From positions 137,469-201,468 of the forward strand of contig NZ_CP186276.1 of NCBI RefSeq assembly GCF_049331405.1: a DNA stretch of 64,000 nucleotides, written 5' to 3'. The position numbers and the translations under genes were made by a program. The notes under the pieces are model-generated. The model saw only the letters and a program-made list of their open reading frames with translations. It did no database searches and was not told where the DNA came from. Of this stretch, positions 1 to 8,829 are shown piece after piece; positions within the stretch are counted from its first letter, which is position 1; each line of letters begins with the position of its first letter. The stretch is from PoT sp049331405 (GTDB lineage Bacteria > Planctomycetota > Planctomycetia > Isosphaerales > Isosphaeraceae).

Positions 1-220
1 AGCGGACCGCCGGCTTATATACGTTGCTGCGGCCCTCGCGGTGCGTCTCGAGATAGCCCTTCGCCTCGAGCCGGCGCAGATAGGTCTGCACCGTCTTGAA
101 GTCGAGCCCGCGATCCCGGGGCAGGGCATCAACAACCTGGCGCACCGTCGCGCCGCCCAGCTCCCAGACGATCCGGGCGATCTCGAGTTCCGACCTGGGC
201 GGTCCAGACCTCTTGAACAT
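1..220 (-). CDS. BlaI/MecI/CopY-family repressor (3' end outside window)
   Basis: Reading down from an ATG at 220 gives 73 residues of a winged-helix domain of the BlaI/MecI type: ELEIARIVWELGGATVRQVV, then DFKTVQTYLRRLEAKGYL, then REGRSNVYKP. This family represses transcription by binding TACA/TGTA dyads as a dimer and is usually released by proteolysis through a BlaR-like partner. The C-terminal dimerisation part lies outside the window. Two operator-like dyads sit directly upstream, so autoregulation is likely. The partner peptidase gene is not visible here. Confidence 0.85.
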   Translation of the reverse strand, partial: MFKRSGPPRSELEIARIVWELGGATVRQVVDALPRDRGLDFKTVQTYLRRLEAKGYLETHREGRSNVYKPAVR

Positions 221-237
221 CCCGCGTATCCTCTGCG

Positions 238-270
238 TACATTTGTAAGCCAATGTAGCGTACATTTGTA
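238..270. promoter_or_regulatory. Two BlaI-type operator dyads
   Basis: The sequence TACATTTGTA occurs twice, at 238-247 and 261-270, 23 bp apart, just upstream of the BlaI-like start at 220. Known BlaI/MecI operators are TACA-N2-TGTA dyads, so these are probable autoregulatory sites. This local stretch is AT-richer than its surroundings, as expected for a promoter. Confidence 0.7.
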
Positions 271-441
271 AGCCGTCAAACGAAAAACGGAAAAAAGTGC
301 GACATTGCCGGATCGCGGGGCCGGATCGTCTCGGTCGTGAAAACCCTGGCAATCCCGGGGAAGCACGCGCCGGGTCGCGAGAGGTCCTCGCTATAACAAA
401 TATCTCCGAGGCCGGGAACCGCAACTGGGGGATGTCGGGAT

Positions 442-834
442 ATGGAGATCGTGGACTATTACCTGGAGAGGGCGAGGGCCGGTGACGTCGAGAACGCCTT
501 CCATCGCCTCCGCGCACTCCCCCACGACGCCCTCCCGGCCATGCAGTCGGCCTTCGCCAACGAGGCCGACCCCGAGATCCGCGAGCTGATCCTCCAGGCG
601 ATCGGGCAGCACCGCCAACCCTCGACGATCCCCTTCTTCGCCGGCGCCCTCCGGGACACCGACCCTCGCGTCTGGAAGGAGGCCCTCGACGGCCTCGTCA
701 CGCTCGCCTCCTCGGAAGCGCTCCTGTCGCTCAAGTCGGCCCGCGACCGAGAGCCCGACCCGGAGATCCGCGCCTGGATCGAGGAGGCGATCGAGCAGAC
801 CAAGGAAGCGCTCGCCCGCCGGGCCGGGCCTTGA
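442..834 (+). CDS. Small HEAT-repeat protein
   Basis: A 130-residue, fully alpha-helical protein. Two to three HEAT/PBS-lyase-like units are visible, with signatures such as DPEIRELILQAIGQH (residues about 43-57) and DPRVWKEALDGLVTLASSEA (about 72-91). It has no signal peptide. Such short HEAT proteins act as protein-protein adaptors, often annotated only by the repeat, so no specific partner can be named. The reading frame is supported by strong codon bias and by the repeat pattern. Confidence 0.75.
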   Translation: MEIVDYYLERARAGDVENAFHRLRALPHDALPAMQSAFANEADPEIRELILQAIGQHRQPSTIPFFAGALRDTDPRVWKEALDGLVTLASSEALLSLKSARDREPDPEIRAWIEEAIEQTKEALARRAGP

Positions 835-968
835 GCCGATAAGCCGCCACGCCAAATCGCACCGCCCTCGAACCCGGCCCAATCCGCCGAATCGGCCGCA
901 TATCTCAACCGATATATCCGTGCACGGGATCGCCTCTTGTAGAGACGACCCCGCAGTCGGCGCCGCGA

Positions 969-1376
969 TCAGCGCGGTAGCGTGCCGAGGAAGGCCAGGG
1001 TCCACGCGGCGGTCCGGATCCAGTTCGCCTCGAGGAGGCGTCGCAGCACGGCCTCGTCCTGGCCGGAATCGCGGAGCCCGTCATGGGCCGGGACGGCCAG
1101 GGCGAAGGTGGCGACCCACGCCACAGCGACCATGCCGGCGGAGAGGCCGTGCCAGAGGGTCGGCCTCGAGACCAGGAGCCAGCCCGTCGCGGCGAGCTGG
1201 GCGAACATCAGCGGGACGACGATCCGGGAGATGGCCCGGGTGTACCCGGCATGCCAGCGGGCGAACCGGTCGGCCGCGATGTCCGCGAACGCGGGGTAGA
1301 TGATCAACTGCACCATCCAGATCAGCACGACCAGCCCGAAGGATAGGGTGCGGTTCGCCTCCTCCACGCTCATCAA
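969..1376 (-). CDS. Four-helix integral membrane protein, unknown function
   Basis: 135 residues with four hydrophobic segments, around 12-32, 51-70, 78-98 and 117-133. A charged cluster (DGLRDSGQDEAVLRRLLEANW) lies before the last helix, a layout seen in small DUF-type planctomycete and bacteroidete membrane proteins. The start is MM at 1376/1373; either could be used. No catalytic motif is visible. Confidence 0.6.
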   Translation of the reverse strand: MMSVEEANRTLSFGLVVLIWMVQLIIYPAFADIAADRFARWHAGYTRAISRIVVPLMFAQLAATGWLLVSRPTLWHGLSAGMVAVAWVATFALAVPAHDGLRDSGQDEAVLRRLLEANWIRTAAWTLAFLGTLPR

Positions 1377-1525
1377 CTCGCGTCTCCGGTCGAAGACAGG
1401 GCGTTTTGCTCGAGTGCCGCCCGGGCCAGAATGGCAAGGACCAGCCCGAACCTCACGCAGGGCGGGTCCCCTTCATTATAGTCATCCGGGCGAGAGGGTC
1501 GGAGGCCCAGGGGGAGCGATCATCC

Positions 1526-1747
1526 TTGGACAGGTCGGCGCGAAAAGAGCACTGGGAGGAGGTCTACGCCAGCAAGCCGGAGACGGGGGTGAGCTGGCAT
1601 CAGGAGGAGCCTCGGCTCTCGCTCGAGCTGATTCGACCCGTCGCGCCTGCCGGGGTGGGGGCGGATCATCGATGTGGGGGAGGGGCCTCGACGCTGGTCG
1701 ACCGGCTACTCGTGCGGGAGGCCCGGGAGACGCACACGCCACCCTGA
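1526..1747 (+). pseudogene. Remnant of a class I SAM-dependent methyltransferase
   Basis: From a TTG at 1526 the frame reads RKEHWEEVYASKPETGVSW, the typical N-terminus of a planctomycete class I methyltransferase. The SAM-binding loop that should follow (RIIDVGGGAS) is split: RIIDVG is read in one frame at 1662-1679, and GGGASTLVDRLL in the original frame after it. Two compensating shifts therefore fall in G-runs near 1655-1685. The product then ends at 1747, lacking about two thirds of the family's usual length. It is best read as a decayed gene. Confidence 0.6.
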
Positions 1748-1919
1748 AGTTCTTCGCAAACCTTCTTCTGCGGCGTCTATTGCCGGATCTGAAACGGATC
1801 GGGGCGTGGGCGGGGCGGGAGGATTCTCTGGCGGGAGGTCAGGCCCTGGCCGAGAGGGGGGCTCGGCCAGGCTGATCGAGTCGACGGCGAGCGAGAAAGG
1901 GCCTTTGAGCGGAGGGGGC

Positions 1920-2828
1920 TCAGTCCTTCTTGGCGAGCTTGTAGAGGGCGACGCCCTCGGCGGTCGAGCGGAACTCGTAGACGCCGGGCGAGACGTTGTA
2001 GCGGCGCTGGCCGAGCGAGCCGCCGGCGTCGTAGGCGATCTTCGAGCCGGGGGCCACGGAGAGCTCCTGCTTCGAGCCGGCCGGGGCCTCATGGGCGACG
2101 CCGTCGATGTCAAACGCGACCGCGTCGCCGGCGGGCCCGGAGTTGATGATCGTGACCGGCATCAACGGGGAGGCGGTCGTCGGGGGCGCGGGCGGGGGGG
2201 TGGTCGGCGGGGGGGGCGGCGGTTGAATGTCCGGCGGGAGATTGTCCGCAGGCGGGGTCGGCCCCGCCGGAATGCCGATGGGAGGGGCCATCGTCGGAGG
2301 AAGGTCCGCCGGCGGGGGGATCACCACGGGGGGCGGGAACGGCCCCGACGGGGTGATCATCTGCCGAGGGGCCCACGGAGTCGGCTGGCCGATCGTGCTG
2401 CCGGGCTGGTAGTACTGCGCGAGGACGGCGCACGTGATCGGGTCGAGATCGACCGAGCGCGGGGCAGGGCCGGGGCAGTCATACAGGTTCTTCTGGATCA
2501 ACCATTCGTTGACCAGGATGCGATATCGGTTCTTCTCGATCCGGAAGGCATCGCGCTCGGCGGCAGCACCGTCGCCGCGCTGGGCGTCGACGTTGAGCTT
2601 TTCCTGCAGCCTCTCGATGCGATGTGCGGCCTTATCCGCGGTCTTCCGCTCGATGAACGCCCCGTTGATGATGACATTATAGAGCCCGCCCGGGTCCCGA
2701 TTAGGATGCGGGTCGAGGTAGTGGTCCGGCCCCATCCAGCGATACTGCGCGTGGACGAAATTCGGCGAGAGCAGGGCGATCGCGGCGACCGTGCCGACGA
2801 TCCAGCCTTGGCGTTGAAGCGTGGACAT
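1920..2828 (-). CDS. Secreted proline-rich protein, unknown function
   Basis: 302 residues from the ATG at 2828, chosen because GGAGGA lies just upstream and a signal peptide follows directly (GWIVGTVAAIALLSPNFVHA, cleavage after A-H-A). After the signal comes a charged segment resembling a coiled coil (about residues 45-110), then a roughly 80-residue proline/glycine-rich linker with PPPPP runs, then a C-terminal beta-rich domain (about 215-302). It is probably exported and perhaps envelope-associated. No known catalytic motif is visible. Confidence 0.65.
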   Translation of the reverse strand: MSTLQRQGWIVGTVAAIALLSPNFVHAQYRWMGPDHYLDPHPNRDPGGLYNVIINGAFIERKTADKAAHRIERLQEKLNVDAQRGDGAAAERDAFRIEKNRYRILVNEWLIQKNLYDCPGPAPRSVDLDPITCAVLAQYYQPGSTIGQPTPWAPRQMITPSGPFPPPVVIPPPADLPPTMAPPIGIPAGPTPPADNLPPDIQPPPPPPTTPPPAPPTTASPLMPVTIINSGPAGDAVAFDIDGVAHEAPAGSKQELSVAPGSKIAYDAGGSLGQRRYNVSPGVYEFRSTAEGVALYKLAKKD

Positions 2829-3449
2829 CTCTTCCTCCACCATCCAATCCGTGAAAGTTCCCCCATGGGAGTCTACCTCGCGGATCCGGCGGCTCGCGGC
2901 CTCGAGGCGCGATTTCGCCGCCGCGACGCCGCAAAATCTCGATAACGCGACGATTCCGGCGTGGATGGGCCGAATTTGCCGGGGGGACGCGACGAATCGG
3001 ATTTGCCGAAGGAATGTGAGAGAAGGAATCATCCTCCGATATCATCATTTCAAAGCGACGAGCACTCCCCGATCGCAAAAGCCCGCGTGATCGCCACCTC
3101 CGCCCTATTCGCGCAAACTCGCCGGCTCGACGTTGGCGCGAGCTCCCGGCGATAGCGATGCGGACAAAAAGGAGGATTGCGTCGGACGCGAGGCTCATGC
3201 CGAAAGAACCGGATCGCCCCGAACGAGCCAATCAATTATTCGTTACTTCAAATCTCGATGATACAGATATCAACGAACAACACCTGGCTTCATTCCTCCT
3301 TGACCGCCGCCGAAGTCCCGAGCAGAATGGCCGGCCTCGGAGTTTCGTGGACCGTCAATGACGCGCCCCCCCCGCATCGGACGGCCTCGCCCTTCTCAAA
3401 TCCGAAGCCGGACGCGGCCAGGCCGCGAGGCGGAGGGGAGGGCGACGGC
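2829..3449. other. Intergenic stretch between divergent genes
   Basis: About 620 bp with lower GC than its neighbours, between the secreted protein (minus) and the DUF1569 gene (plus). Open frames on both strands show no domain, no good ribosome-binding site and atypical composition. It probably holds both divergent promoters. I see no specific element. Confidence 0.4.
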
Positions 3450-3989
3450 ATGAACCCGGGGAGGGGTTGGGACAGGGAAAGGATCGGGATCGTGGGAGAG
3501 ACACCCTCGCGCCGAGAGCTGGACTTCCGCGAGTTCGACGCGGTGCTGCACGACGTCGATTCGCTGGCGGCCGGCGGTTACGATCGCGTCGGCAACTGGG
3601 ACCTCGCCCAGACCTGCAAGCACCTGGCGGACTGGATGCGTTACCCGCTCGACGGCTTCCCGCCGGCCCCGCTGCCGATCCGCCTCATGCTCGCGCTGGT
3701 TCGGAACACGGTTGCGCCTCGGATGTTCCGGAAAGTCCTCGAGCAGAGGACCATGCCCGGCGGGAGCCCGACGCTCCCCGCGTCCGTCCCCCCGCCGGGG
3801 ATCGATGAGTCGGCGGCGATCGCGGAGTTGCGCCAGGCCATCGCCCGGTTCCGCAACCACGAGGGGCCGTTCCACCCCTCGCCGCTCCTCGGCGAGCTGG
3901 ACGCCGAGACCTCGAAGCAGGCGCAACTGATCCACTGCGCCCACCACCTGAGCTTCCTCCTGCCCAGGGCTCGCCGGGCCGTCAGCTAG
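3450..3989 (+). CDS. DUF1569 family protein (DinB-like fold)
   Basis: 179 residues from the ATG at 3450, preceded by the purine-rich GGAGGGGAGGG. The sequence matches the DUF1569 pattern: an N-terminal LDFREFDAVLHDVDSL segment, NWDLAQTCKHLADWM with a conserved His, and a C-terminal KQAQLIHCAHHLSFLLP. Histidines spaced this way suggest the DinB-like four-helix fold that often binds a metal. The family is common in planctomycetes and its function is unknown. A longer frame extends upstream but lacks a ribosome site. Confidence 0.75.
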   Translation: MNPGRGWDRERIGIVGETPSRRELDFREFDAVLHDVDSLAAGGYDRVGNWDLAQTCKHLADWMRYPLDGFPPAPLPIRLMLALVRNTVAPRMFRKVLEQRTMPGGSPTLPASVPPPGIDESAAIAELRQAIARFRNHEGPFHPSPLLGELDAETSKQAQLIHCAHHLSFLLPRARRAVS

Positions 3990-4010
3990 GCGATGATCGT
4001 CGGCGTCGGC

Positions 4011-4424
4011 TCACTTCTCCTGGTTGGACGCGTCGAGGGCCTCGAGCAGGTTCTTCTTGACCGGCTCGGAGAGCGAGGCGTCGGCGGAGACCTTCGCGCG
4101 GACCTTGCTGAAGACCTCGGATTTCGTCATCCCGGGCACGAGCGAGAACTTCTCCACGGTCTCGTCCACGACGTCGTCGATCGTCGCGGCGAAGGCCTTC
4201 TTGGTCTGGGTGGTCGCCGCCTTCGTCTGCTCCTCGGGGGAGGCCTTCTTGGTCGTCGCCTTCGGCGTCTTCCTGGCCGAGGGGGTCATGTCGCGGGCCC
4301 GGAAGATCAGGACCTGGGCGAGCGAGTCCGGGGTGTACTTCGAAGCGGGGTCGGGTTCGACCGTGTTCCCGCATCCGGCGCTGAAGAGCGCCAGGAGGCA
4401 GGCTGTCAGGAGGGCGGTCCGCAT
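4011..4424 (-). CDS. Small lipoprotein
   Basis: 137 residues starting with a classical lipoprotein signal (MRTALLTACLLALFSAGC; lipobox LFSAGC, lipidated Cys at residue 18). The mature part is Lys/Thr/Ala-rich, followed by helices (FAATIDDVVDETVEKFSLV). It is probably anchored in the cytoplasmic or outer membrane facing the periplasm. It lies downstream of the DUF1559 gene on the same strand, with a long inverted repeat between them. Function unknown. Confidence 0.7.
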   Translation of the reverse strand: MRTALLTACLLALFSAGCGNTVEPDPASKYTPDSLAQVLIFRARDMTPSARKTPKATTKKASPEEQTKAATTQTKKAFAATIDDVVDETVEKFSLVPGMTKSEVFSKVRAKVSADASLSEPVKKNLLEALDASNQEK

Positions 4425-4467
4425 GGGCGGGGATCCTTCGGAGTGACGCTGGGCTGGGAGTGGAAGG

Positions 4468-4556
4468 GGGCGACCGTCATCTCGGGGCGGGGGCGTCGCT
4501 GGCGGGGGATCCGAGCCTCCCGGCAGGGCGCGAACGCTTCGAGATGACGGTCGCCC
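4468..4556. repeat. 17-bp perfect inverted repeat with 55-nt loop
   Basis: GGGCGACCGTCATCTCG at 4468-4484 is repeated in exact reverse complement at 4540-4556. It lies just downstream of the DUF1559 stop (4591, minus strand) and upstream of the lipoprotein start. No T-run follows either arm, so it is not a typical intrinsic terminator. It could be a 3' hairpin, an attenuator, or the ends of a small repeat element. Confidence 0.6.
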
Positions 4557-4590
4557 GTCGTCGGAATCGCGAGAGAGTAGGCCTTGCCGG

Positions 4591-5715
4591 TCAGAACGCG
4601 TCGGAGGAGATGATCTCGCCGCGGCCCCGGGTTCCCAGGAACCACCAGACCTGCAGGTTCACCGAGTTCTTGATGAAGTGGACCGAGCCGTCCATGAACG
4701 CGACGTTGACCCCCCCGGGGTGGTTGCTGGTCGGGTTCATGGCGCCGTCGCCTTCGCTGCATCGGAAGGTGTCGGAGTTGTAGGTGACGATCGGCGGGGA
4801 ATTCGGGGGGAGCAGGTGGGCGTAGACGTGCTTCTCCCAGGCGTCGGTATAGGCCCAGGTCAGGCCCTTGTAATAGCCCCAGGCGGGCCAGTTGACCCAG
4901 CCGGAGAGGCCGTCCTGGACGACCGCCAGGGCGGGGACGTCGGTGGCCTCGACCAGGGCGGCGTTCGTGTAGCCGAGGTTGCGCCGCTTGTCGGCCATGT
5001 TGCCCGAGCCGTCGTTGATCAGCGACTCGCTCAGGGCGGCGGTGTTGGACGTGCCGTCGGTGATGCTGGCGTAGGTCACGTTCACGTCGGCCGACGCGTT
5101 CTTGGCCGAGGACGTGCAGACCTCGCCCATCTTCGCCATCGAGATGATGCCGGTCAATTGCGGGACGTTGCCGCCGTTGGGGGAGTCGCCGGGGAGCAGG
5201 ATGTTCCGCGGGTGCCCCGTGTTCCCGACGTAGTTGAAGTTGCCGGGGCGATACGTGCAGGTCGGGTCGCCCGAGCAGGTGTTGGTGACGCCGTCGGACG
5301 GGCAGAGGAACGTGGCGACGCTCGACTTGTTGACGGTGTAGTCCGTGGGGTCCGGGCCGCTCAGGGGGCCGCTATAGACCCATTGATCGGTATAGGAGAA
5401 GTTGATCGAGTTGTACATCGTCCCGCCTTCCATGAAGGCCATGAGCCCGCAGAGGAAGGAGTGGCTCCCGGAGCCCTTGCTGAAGTTGCGGTACTGGTGC
5501 AGCGGCGTCGTCCCGTTGACGTCCGCATAGTTCGCCATGGCCAGGCCGATCTGCTTGAGATTGTTGGTGCATTGGGCGCGGCGGGCCGCCTCGCGGGCCG
5601 ACTGCACGGCGGGGAGCAACAGGGCGATGAGGATCGCGATGATGGCGATCACGACCAGCAGCTCGATCAGGGTGAACCCGCGTCTCGAGGCGGCTCGTCG
5701 GGCAGGAGCAAGCAT
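4591..5715 (-). CDS. DUF1559 pseudopilin-like protein with type II prepilin leader
   Basis: 374 residues from the ATG at 5715 (GGAG 8 nt upstream). The N-terminus is MLAPARRAASRRGFTLIELL, a class III/type IV prepilin leader with cleavage expected between G and F, followed by one hydrophobic helix. Then comes the DUF1559 signature SAREAARRAQCTNNLKQIGLA, and the C-terminal H-x-G-G segment (NHPGGVNVAFMDGSVHFI). These proteins are massively expanded in Planctomycetes and are thought to be surface pseudopilin-like proteins. The C-terminus GRGEIISSDAF is typical, so the gene is complete. Confidence 0.92.
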   Translation of the reverse strand: MLAPARRAASRRGFTLIELLVVIAIIAILIALLLPAVQSAREAARRAQCTNNLKQIGLAMANYADVNGTTPLHQYRNFSKGSGSHSFLCGLMAFMEGGTMYNSINFSYTDQWVYSGPLSGPDPTDYTVNKSSVATFLCPSDGVTNTCSGDPTCTYRPGNFNYVGNTGHPRNILLPGDSPNGGNVPQLTGIISMAKMGEVCTSSAKNASADVNVTYASITDGTSNTAALSESLINDGSGNMADKRRNLGYTNAALVEATDVPALAVVQDGLSGWVNWPAWGYYKGLTWAYTDAWEKHVYAHLLPPNSPPIVTYNSDTFRCSEGDGAMNPTSNHPGGVNVAFMDGSVHFIKNSVNLQVWWFLGTRGRGEIISSDAF

Positions 5716-6296
5716 TCCAGGAACTCCGATGGATACGGAAGAGAAGATAGCGAGGCGACGTCCTGCACCGGGGAGAACAATCAATCCGGTACGCATCTGA
5801 GGCGTCCGATCGCGGGACCTCGTCCTACATGGCCGCGATCGGTGCGGGGGGAGGGCGACTTACGTCCATGCCCGAACTCCGGGACGACGGGCATGGGGCG
5901 AGGCGAATCGGCGTGGGGGCGGTCGATCGGACTGCAAAAAGCCATCGCACTGTCTGAGACAACGATGGACTTCTGATTCTACCAGAACATGGTACGGGCG
6001 TCTCCGAAACAAGCAAGAGTCGACGCCGTGAATTTTCGATGAAGGCCGTTCAGCGGGTCTAGACAAAGCGCATCAATTTCCGAATGCTGTTTCATACAGT
6101 TTCATAACAACTGCCCCGGACTATGTTCCCCCGAGAGCCCGGCCGGACGATTGGCCCGCTCATCGAGCCGCGGCCCGACCTCATCCCCCCACCGCGGAAA
6201 CCGCGCGAATCCGCTCGCGTCGGCGTGTTGAGCCTGTCGATGAATTCGTCGGATCGAGATCAGGCGAGGGCGACCCGGCTCTCCCGAGGAGACGCG
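5716..6296. promoter_or_regulatory. Intergenic region with tandem TTTCATA repeats upstream of the regulator
   Basis: About 580 bp between the divergent DUF1559 and GntR-type genes. At 6088-6106 the motif GTTTCATA occurs twice (TGTTTCATA then AGTTTCATA) with a 1-bp gap, in an AT-rich island. This could be an operator for the regulator downstream. An open frame from 6123 joins the regulator frame but lacks a ribosome site, so this stretch is treated as noncoding. Confidence 0.35.
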
Positions 6297-7445
6297 ATGC
6301 CTTCAACCGAAATGCCTAAATATCTCGAGGTTTCCAAGGAAATCGAGGCGAGGATCTCGGCCGGGCGTTGGCGCGGCGACCAGCGGATGCCCGCCGTCCG
6401 GGAGATCGCCGACGAATACAAGGTCTCGGTGGCCACGGCCTCGCGCGCCCTCCAGGTCTTGCGGGACAAGGGGATCATCACCAGCGTCGAGCGTTCGGGC
6501 AGCTACCTGGTCGACGGCGTCGAGAAGTCTGGCCATCCTTGGGCGCTCTGCTTCTGCGTCACGCCGGGCCCCTGGCAGAATGCATCCTACTCGATCACCC
6601 TGTCCGGTTTCGAGGCGCTCGCCCGCCGCGAGGGGTTTTCGTTCGCCGCGGACGCGATCAACCTCGAGAATGCGATCACCTCGCGCGACATCGCCAGGCA
6701 GGTCAAGCACGCGATCGGGGCGGGGATCAAGGGGCTCTTCTTCCTCCCCTCCCGGATCAGCGTCGAGAGCATGGAGCGAGACAGGATGCTCCTCGCCCAC
6801 TGCCGGGACGCAGGCCTGCCGGTCGTCCTCATCGAGCGGAACCTGCGGGGGGACTCGCGCGAGCTGGAGTGCGACCTGGTCGGCCCCGATGACGTCGGCG
6901 GCGGCCAGCGCCTGGCGGAGCACCTCCAGGAGATCGGGCGGCGGAAGATCGCGTTCGTCAGGGGCTGTTCCACGAGCAGCCATAACGACCGCCTCGCCGG
7001 CTACCTCTTCGCCCAGTTCAAGGGGGGGGACACCGACTCGCCCGACGCCAGGCCGAGGGCGCCCCACGTCCTCGAGTTCCGCCACGACCTGCCCGGCAAG
7101 AAGGCGTACAGCCTGCTGGCCGACCAGATCGTCGAGGACGGCATCGACGGGATCATCTGCTTCCAGGACATCACGGCGATCGGCCTGATCGTCGAGCTGC
7201 TCGCGAGGGGCAGGCGCATCCCGCACGACGTCGCCGTGGCCGGCTTCGACGACCTCCCGATCGGCAACTCGTTCTCGGTCGGCGTGACGACCTACGCGCT
7301 CGACGCCGAGCGCATCGCCCAGCACGCGCTCCGGATGATGTATGAGCGCATCAAGAAGCCACGGACGCCCCCCGTCCATGTGGTCGTGCCCGGCCGGCTC
7401 ATCGTCCGCGAGAGCACCTGCGCCTCGCCGTCGGCAGGCGAGTGA
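6297..7445 (+). CDS. GntR-type HTH regulator with LacI-like sensor domain
   Basis: 382 residues from the ATG at 6297 (GAGGAG upstream). Residues 8-70 form a GntR winged helix (MPAVREIADEYKVSVATASR, then ALQVLRDKGII). The rest is a periplasmic-binding-protein-like sensor as in LacI/AraR: RLAEHLQEIGRRKIAFVRG, then DGIDGIICFQDITAIGLI, then DVAVAGFDDLP. The order (GntR HTH, LacI sensor) is that of AraR-like sugar regulators. It is convergent with the MFS/Rieske unit, ending 28 bp from its 3' end, and may regulate it in response to a small ligand. Confidence 0.85.
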   Translation: MPSTEMPKYLEVSKEIEARISAGRWRGDQRMPAVREIADEYKVSVATASRALQVLRDKGIITSVERSGSYLVDGVEKSGHPWALCFCVTPGPWQNASYSITLSGFEALARREGFSFAADAINLENAITSRDIARQVKHAIGAGIKGLFFLPSRISVESMERDRMLLAHCRDAGLPVVLIERNLRGDSRELECDLVGPDDVGGGQRLAEHLQEIGRRKIAFVRGCSTSSHNDRLAGYLFAQFKGGDTDSPDARPRAPHVLEFRHDLPGKKAYSLLADQIVEDGIDGIICFQDITAIGLIVELLARGRRIPHDVAVAGFDDLPIGNSFSVGVTTYALDAERIAQHALRMMYERIKKPRTPPVHVVVPGRLIVRESTCASPSAGE

Positions 7446-7473
7446 GCCCGCATTTCCGGGAGAAAAGCCGGAG

Positions 7474-8829
7474 TCAGGGCCGGTCGGGCGCCGATCGGCC
7501 CCGGGCGTTCCTCTTGCGATAGAGCTCCCAGAGGAGCAGGCAGGCGACGAGGCTCGAGGCCCAAGAGGTGATGGCGAGCCACGAGAAGGTCATCCCCCAG
7601 CCCATCCCCTTGACGGCGCGGGCGATGCCGTCGCCGGCCAGGACGGCCGCCAGATAGCCGGTGCCGTCGATGATCCCGCAGGCGGTCGAGCTCCCGCGCT
7701 TCCCGCCGAAGTCGAGGGCGATCGCCCCGCCGAGGTACGAGTAAGGGCCGATCAGCAGGAACCCGACCATCGTCACCAGGAAGATCGGCCAGGCGCTCCC
7801 GACCCGCGCCGGCAGGCATCCCAGGAACCAGAGCGCGACGCCCGTCGTCGCGAGCCCCAGGACCAGCAGGCCCGCACGGCCATAGGGGCCGAGCCGGTCG
7901 CTCGCGAAGCCGGCGAGGAGGACCGAGACCCCGCCCACCAGCGGGAAGAGTGCGCTGGTGATCGCCGCCTCCCAAACCGAGAGGTGGACGACCTCCTTGA
8001 AGTAGGTCGGCGACCACGTGTTGAACGTCTCGCGCATCAAGGTCGTCGTCAGCGAGAGCAGGCAGACGTACAGGAACGCCCGATTCGACAGCAAGGAGGC
8101 GATCAGCGCGGTGTATCTGGTCGGCTCGGCGTCCTGCCCCTCGGGGCCGAAGATGTTGAGGGGGTTGGCCATCCCCTCGTCCGCGCCGATCTCTCGGGGC
8201 GATTCCTTGAGATACCTCGAGCAGGCGACGAAGATGACCGCCAGGACCCCGGCGCAGGTGAGGAACAAACCTCGCCATCCCATCCCGAAGTGGATGAGGA
8301 CCCCCATGAACGCCCTCGAGGCGGCGTCGCCGAAGAGGTAGCTGAGGCTGATGACGGCCATCGCCCCGCCGCTCGTCCGGAAGTCGAACCATCGGCTGGC
8401 GATCTTGACGATTCCGACCCACCCCATCGACTGCACGAGGCGATTGCCGAGCCAGCTCAGGGCGAAGAGCGGCGAGCCGGGGCCGACGGCCAGCAAGGCC
8501 GTGAAGACGACCGTCCCCCCCATCCCGGTCAGGAAGTTGCGCCGGCCCCCCTGGATGTCGCCGAGCACGCCGCTGAAGAATTTGCCGATCGCATAGGCGA
8601 GCGTCCCGAGCGAGGCGATCTTCCCCAGGCGATCGCGCGAGGCCTCGCCGTCCCCCCCCATCTCCGCGATGTCGTCCATCATCAGCGGCGTCGCCACCGA
8701 GAGGTTCGACCGGCAGAGGTAATAGCCGCCGTATCCGACGATGAGCAGGATCATCGTCAGGGACTGCCCGCGCCTCAGCCTGGCCGCCGCGAGGGGCCCG
8801 GCCGTCGCCGCGAGGGGCTCGGCCCTCAT
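7474..8829 (-). CDS. MFS transporter, OPA (organophosphate:phosphate) type
   Basis: 451 residues with about 12 transmembrane helices. The N-terminal part (GYGGYYLCRSNLSVATPLM, then LAYAIGKFFSGVLGD with the loop 2-3 motif) resembles GlpT/UhpC-type transporters, which exchange phosphorylated metabolites for phosphate or act as sensors. It overlaps the Rieske gene by 4 bp (ATGA), so the two are translationally coupled and this carrier probably imports the oxygenase substrate or a related compound. Substrate cannot be told from sequence. Confidence 0.8.
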   Translation of the reverse strand: MRAEPLAATAGPLAAARLRRGQSLTMILLIVGYGGYYLCRSNLSVATPLMMDDIAEMGGDGEASRDRLGKIASLGTLAYAIGKFFSGVLGDIQGGRRNFLTGMGGTVVFTALLAVGPGSPLFALSWLGNRLVQSMGWVGIVKIASRWFDFRTSGGAMAVISLSYLFGDAASRAFMGVLIHFGMGWRGLFLTCAGVLAVIFVACSRYLKESPREIGADEGMANPLNIFGPEGQDAEPTRYTALIASLLSNRAFLYVCLLSLTTTLMRETFNTWSPTYFKEVVHLSVWEAAITSALFPLVGGVSVLLAGFASDRLGPYGRAGLLVLGLATTGVALWFLGCLPARVGSAWPIFLVTMVGFLLIGPYSYLGGAIALDFGGKRGSSTACGIIDGTGYLAAVLAGDGIARAVKGMGWGMTFSWLAITSWASSLVACLLLWELYRKRNARGRSAPDRP

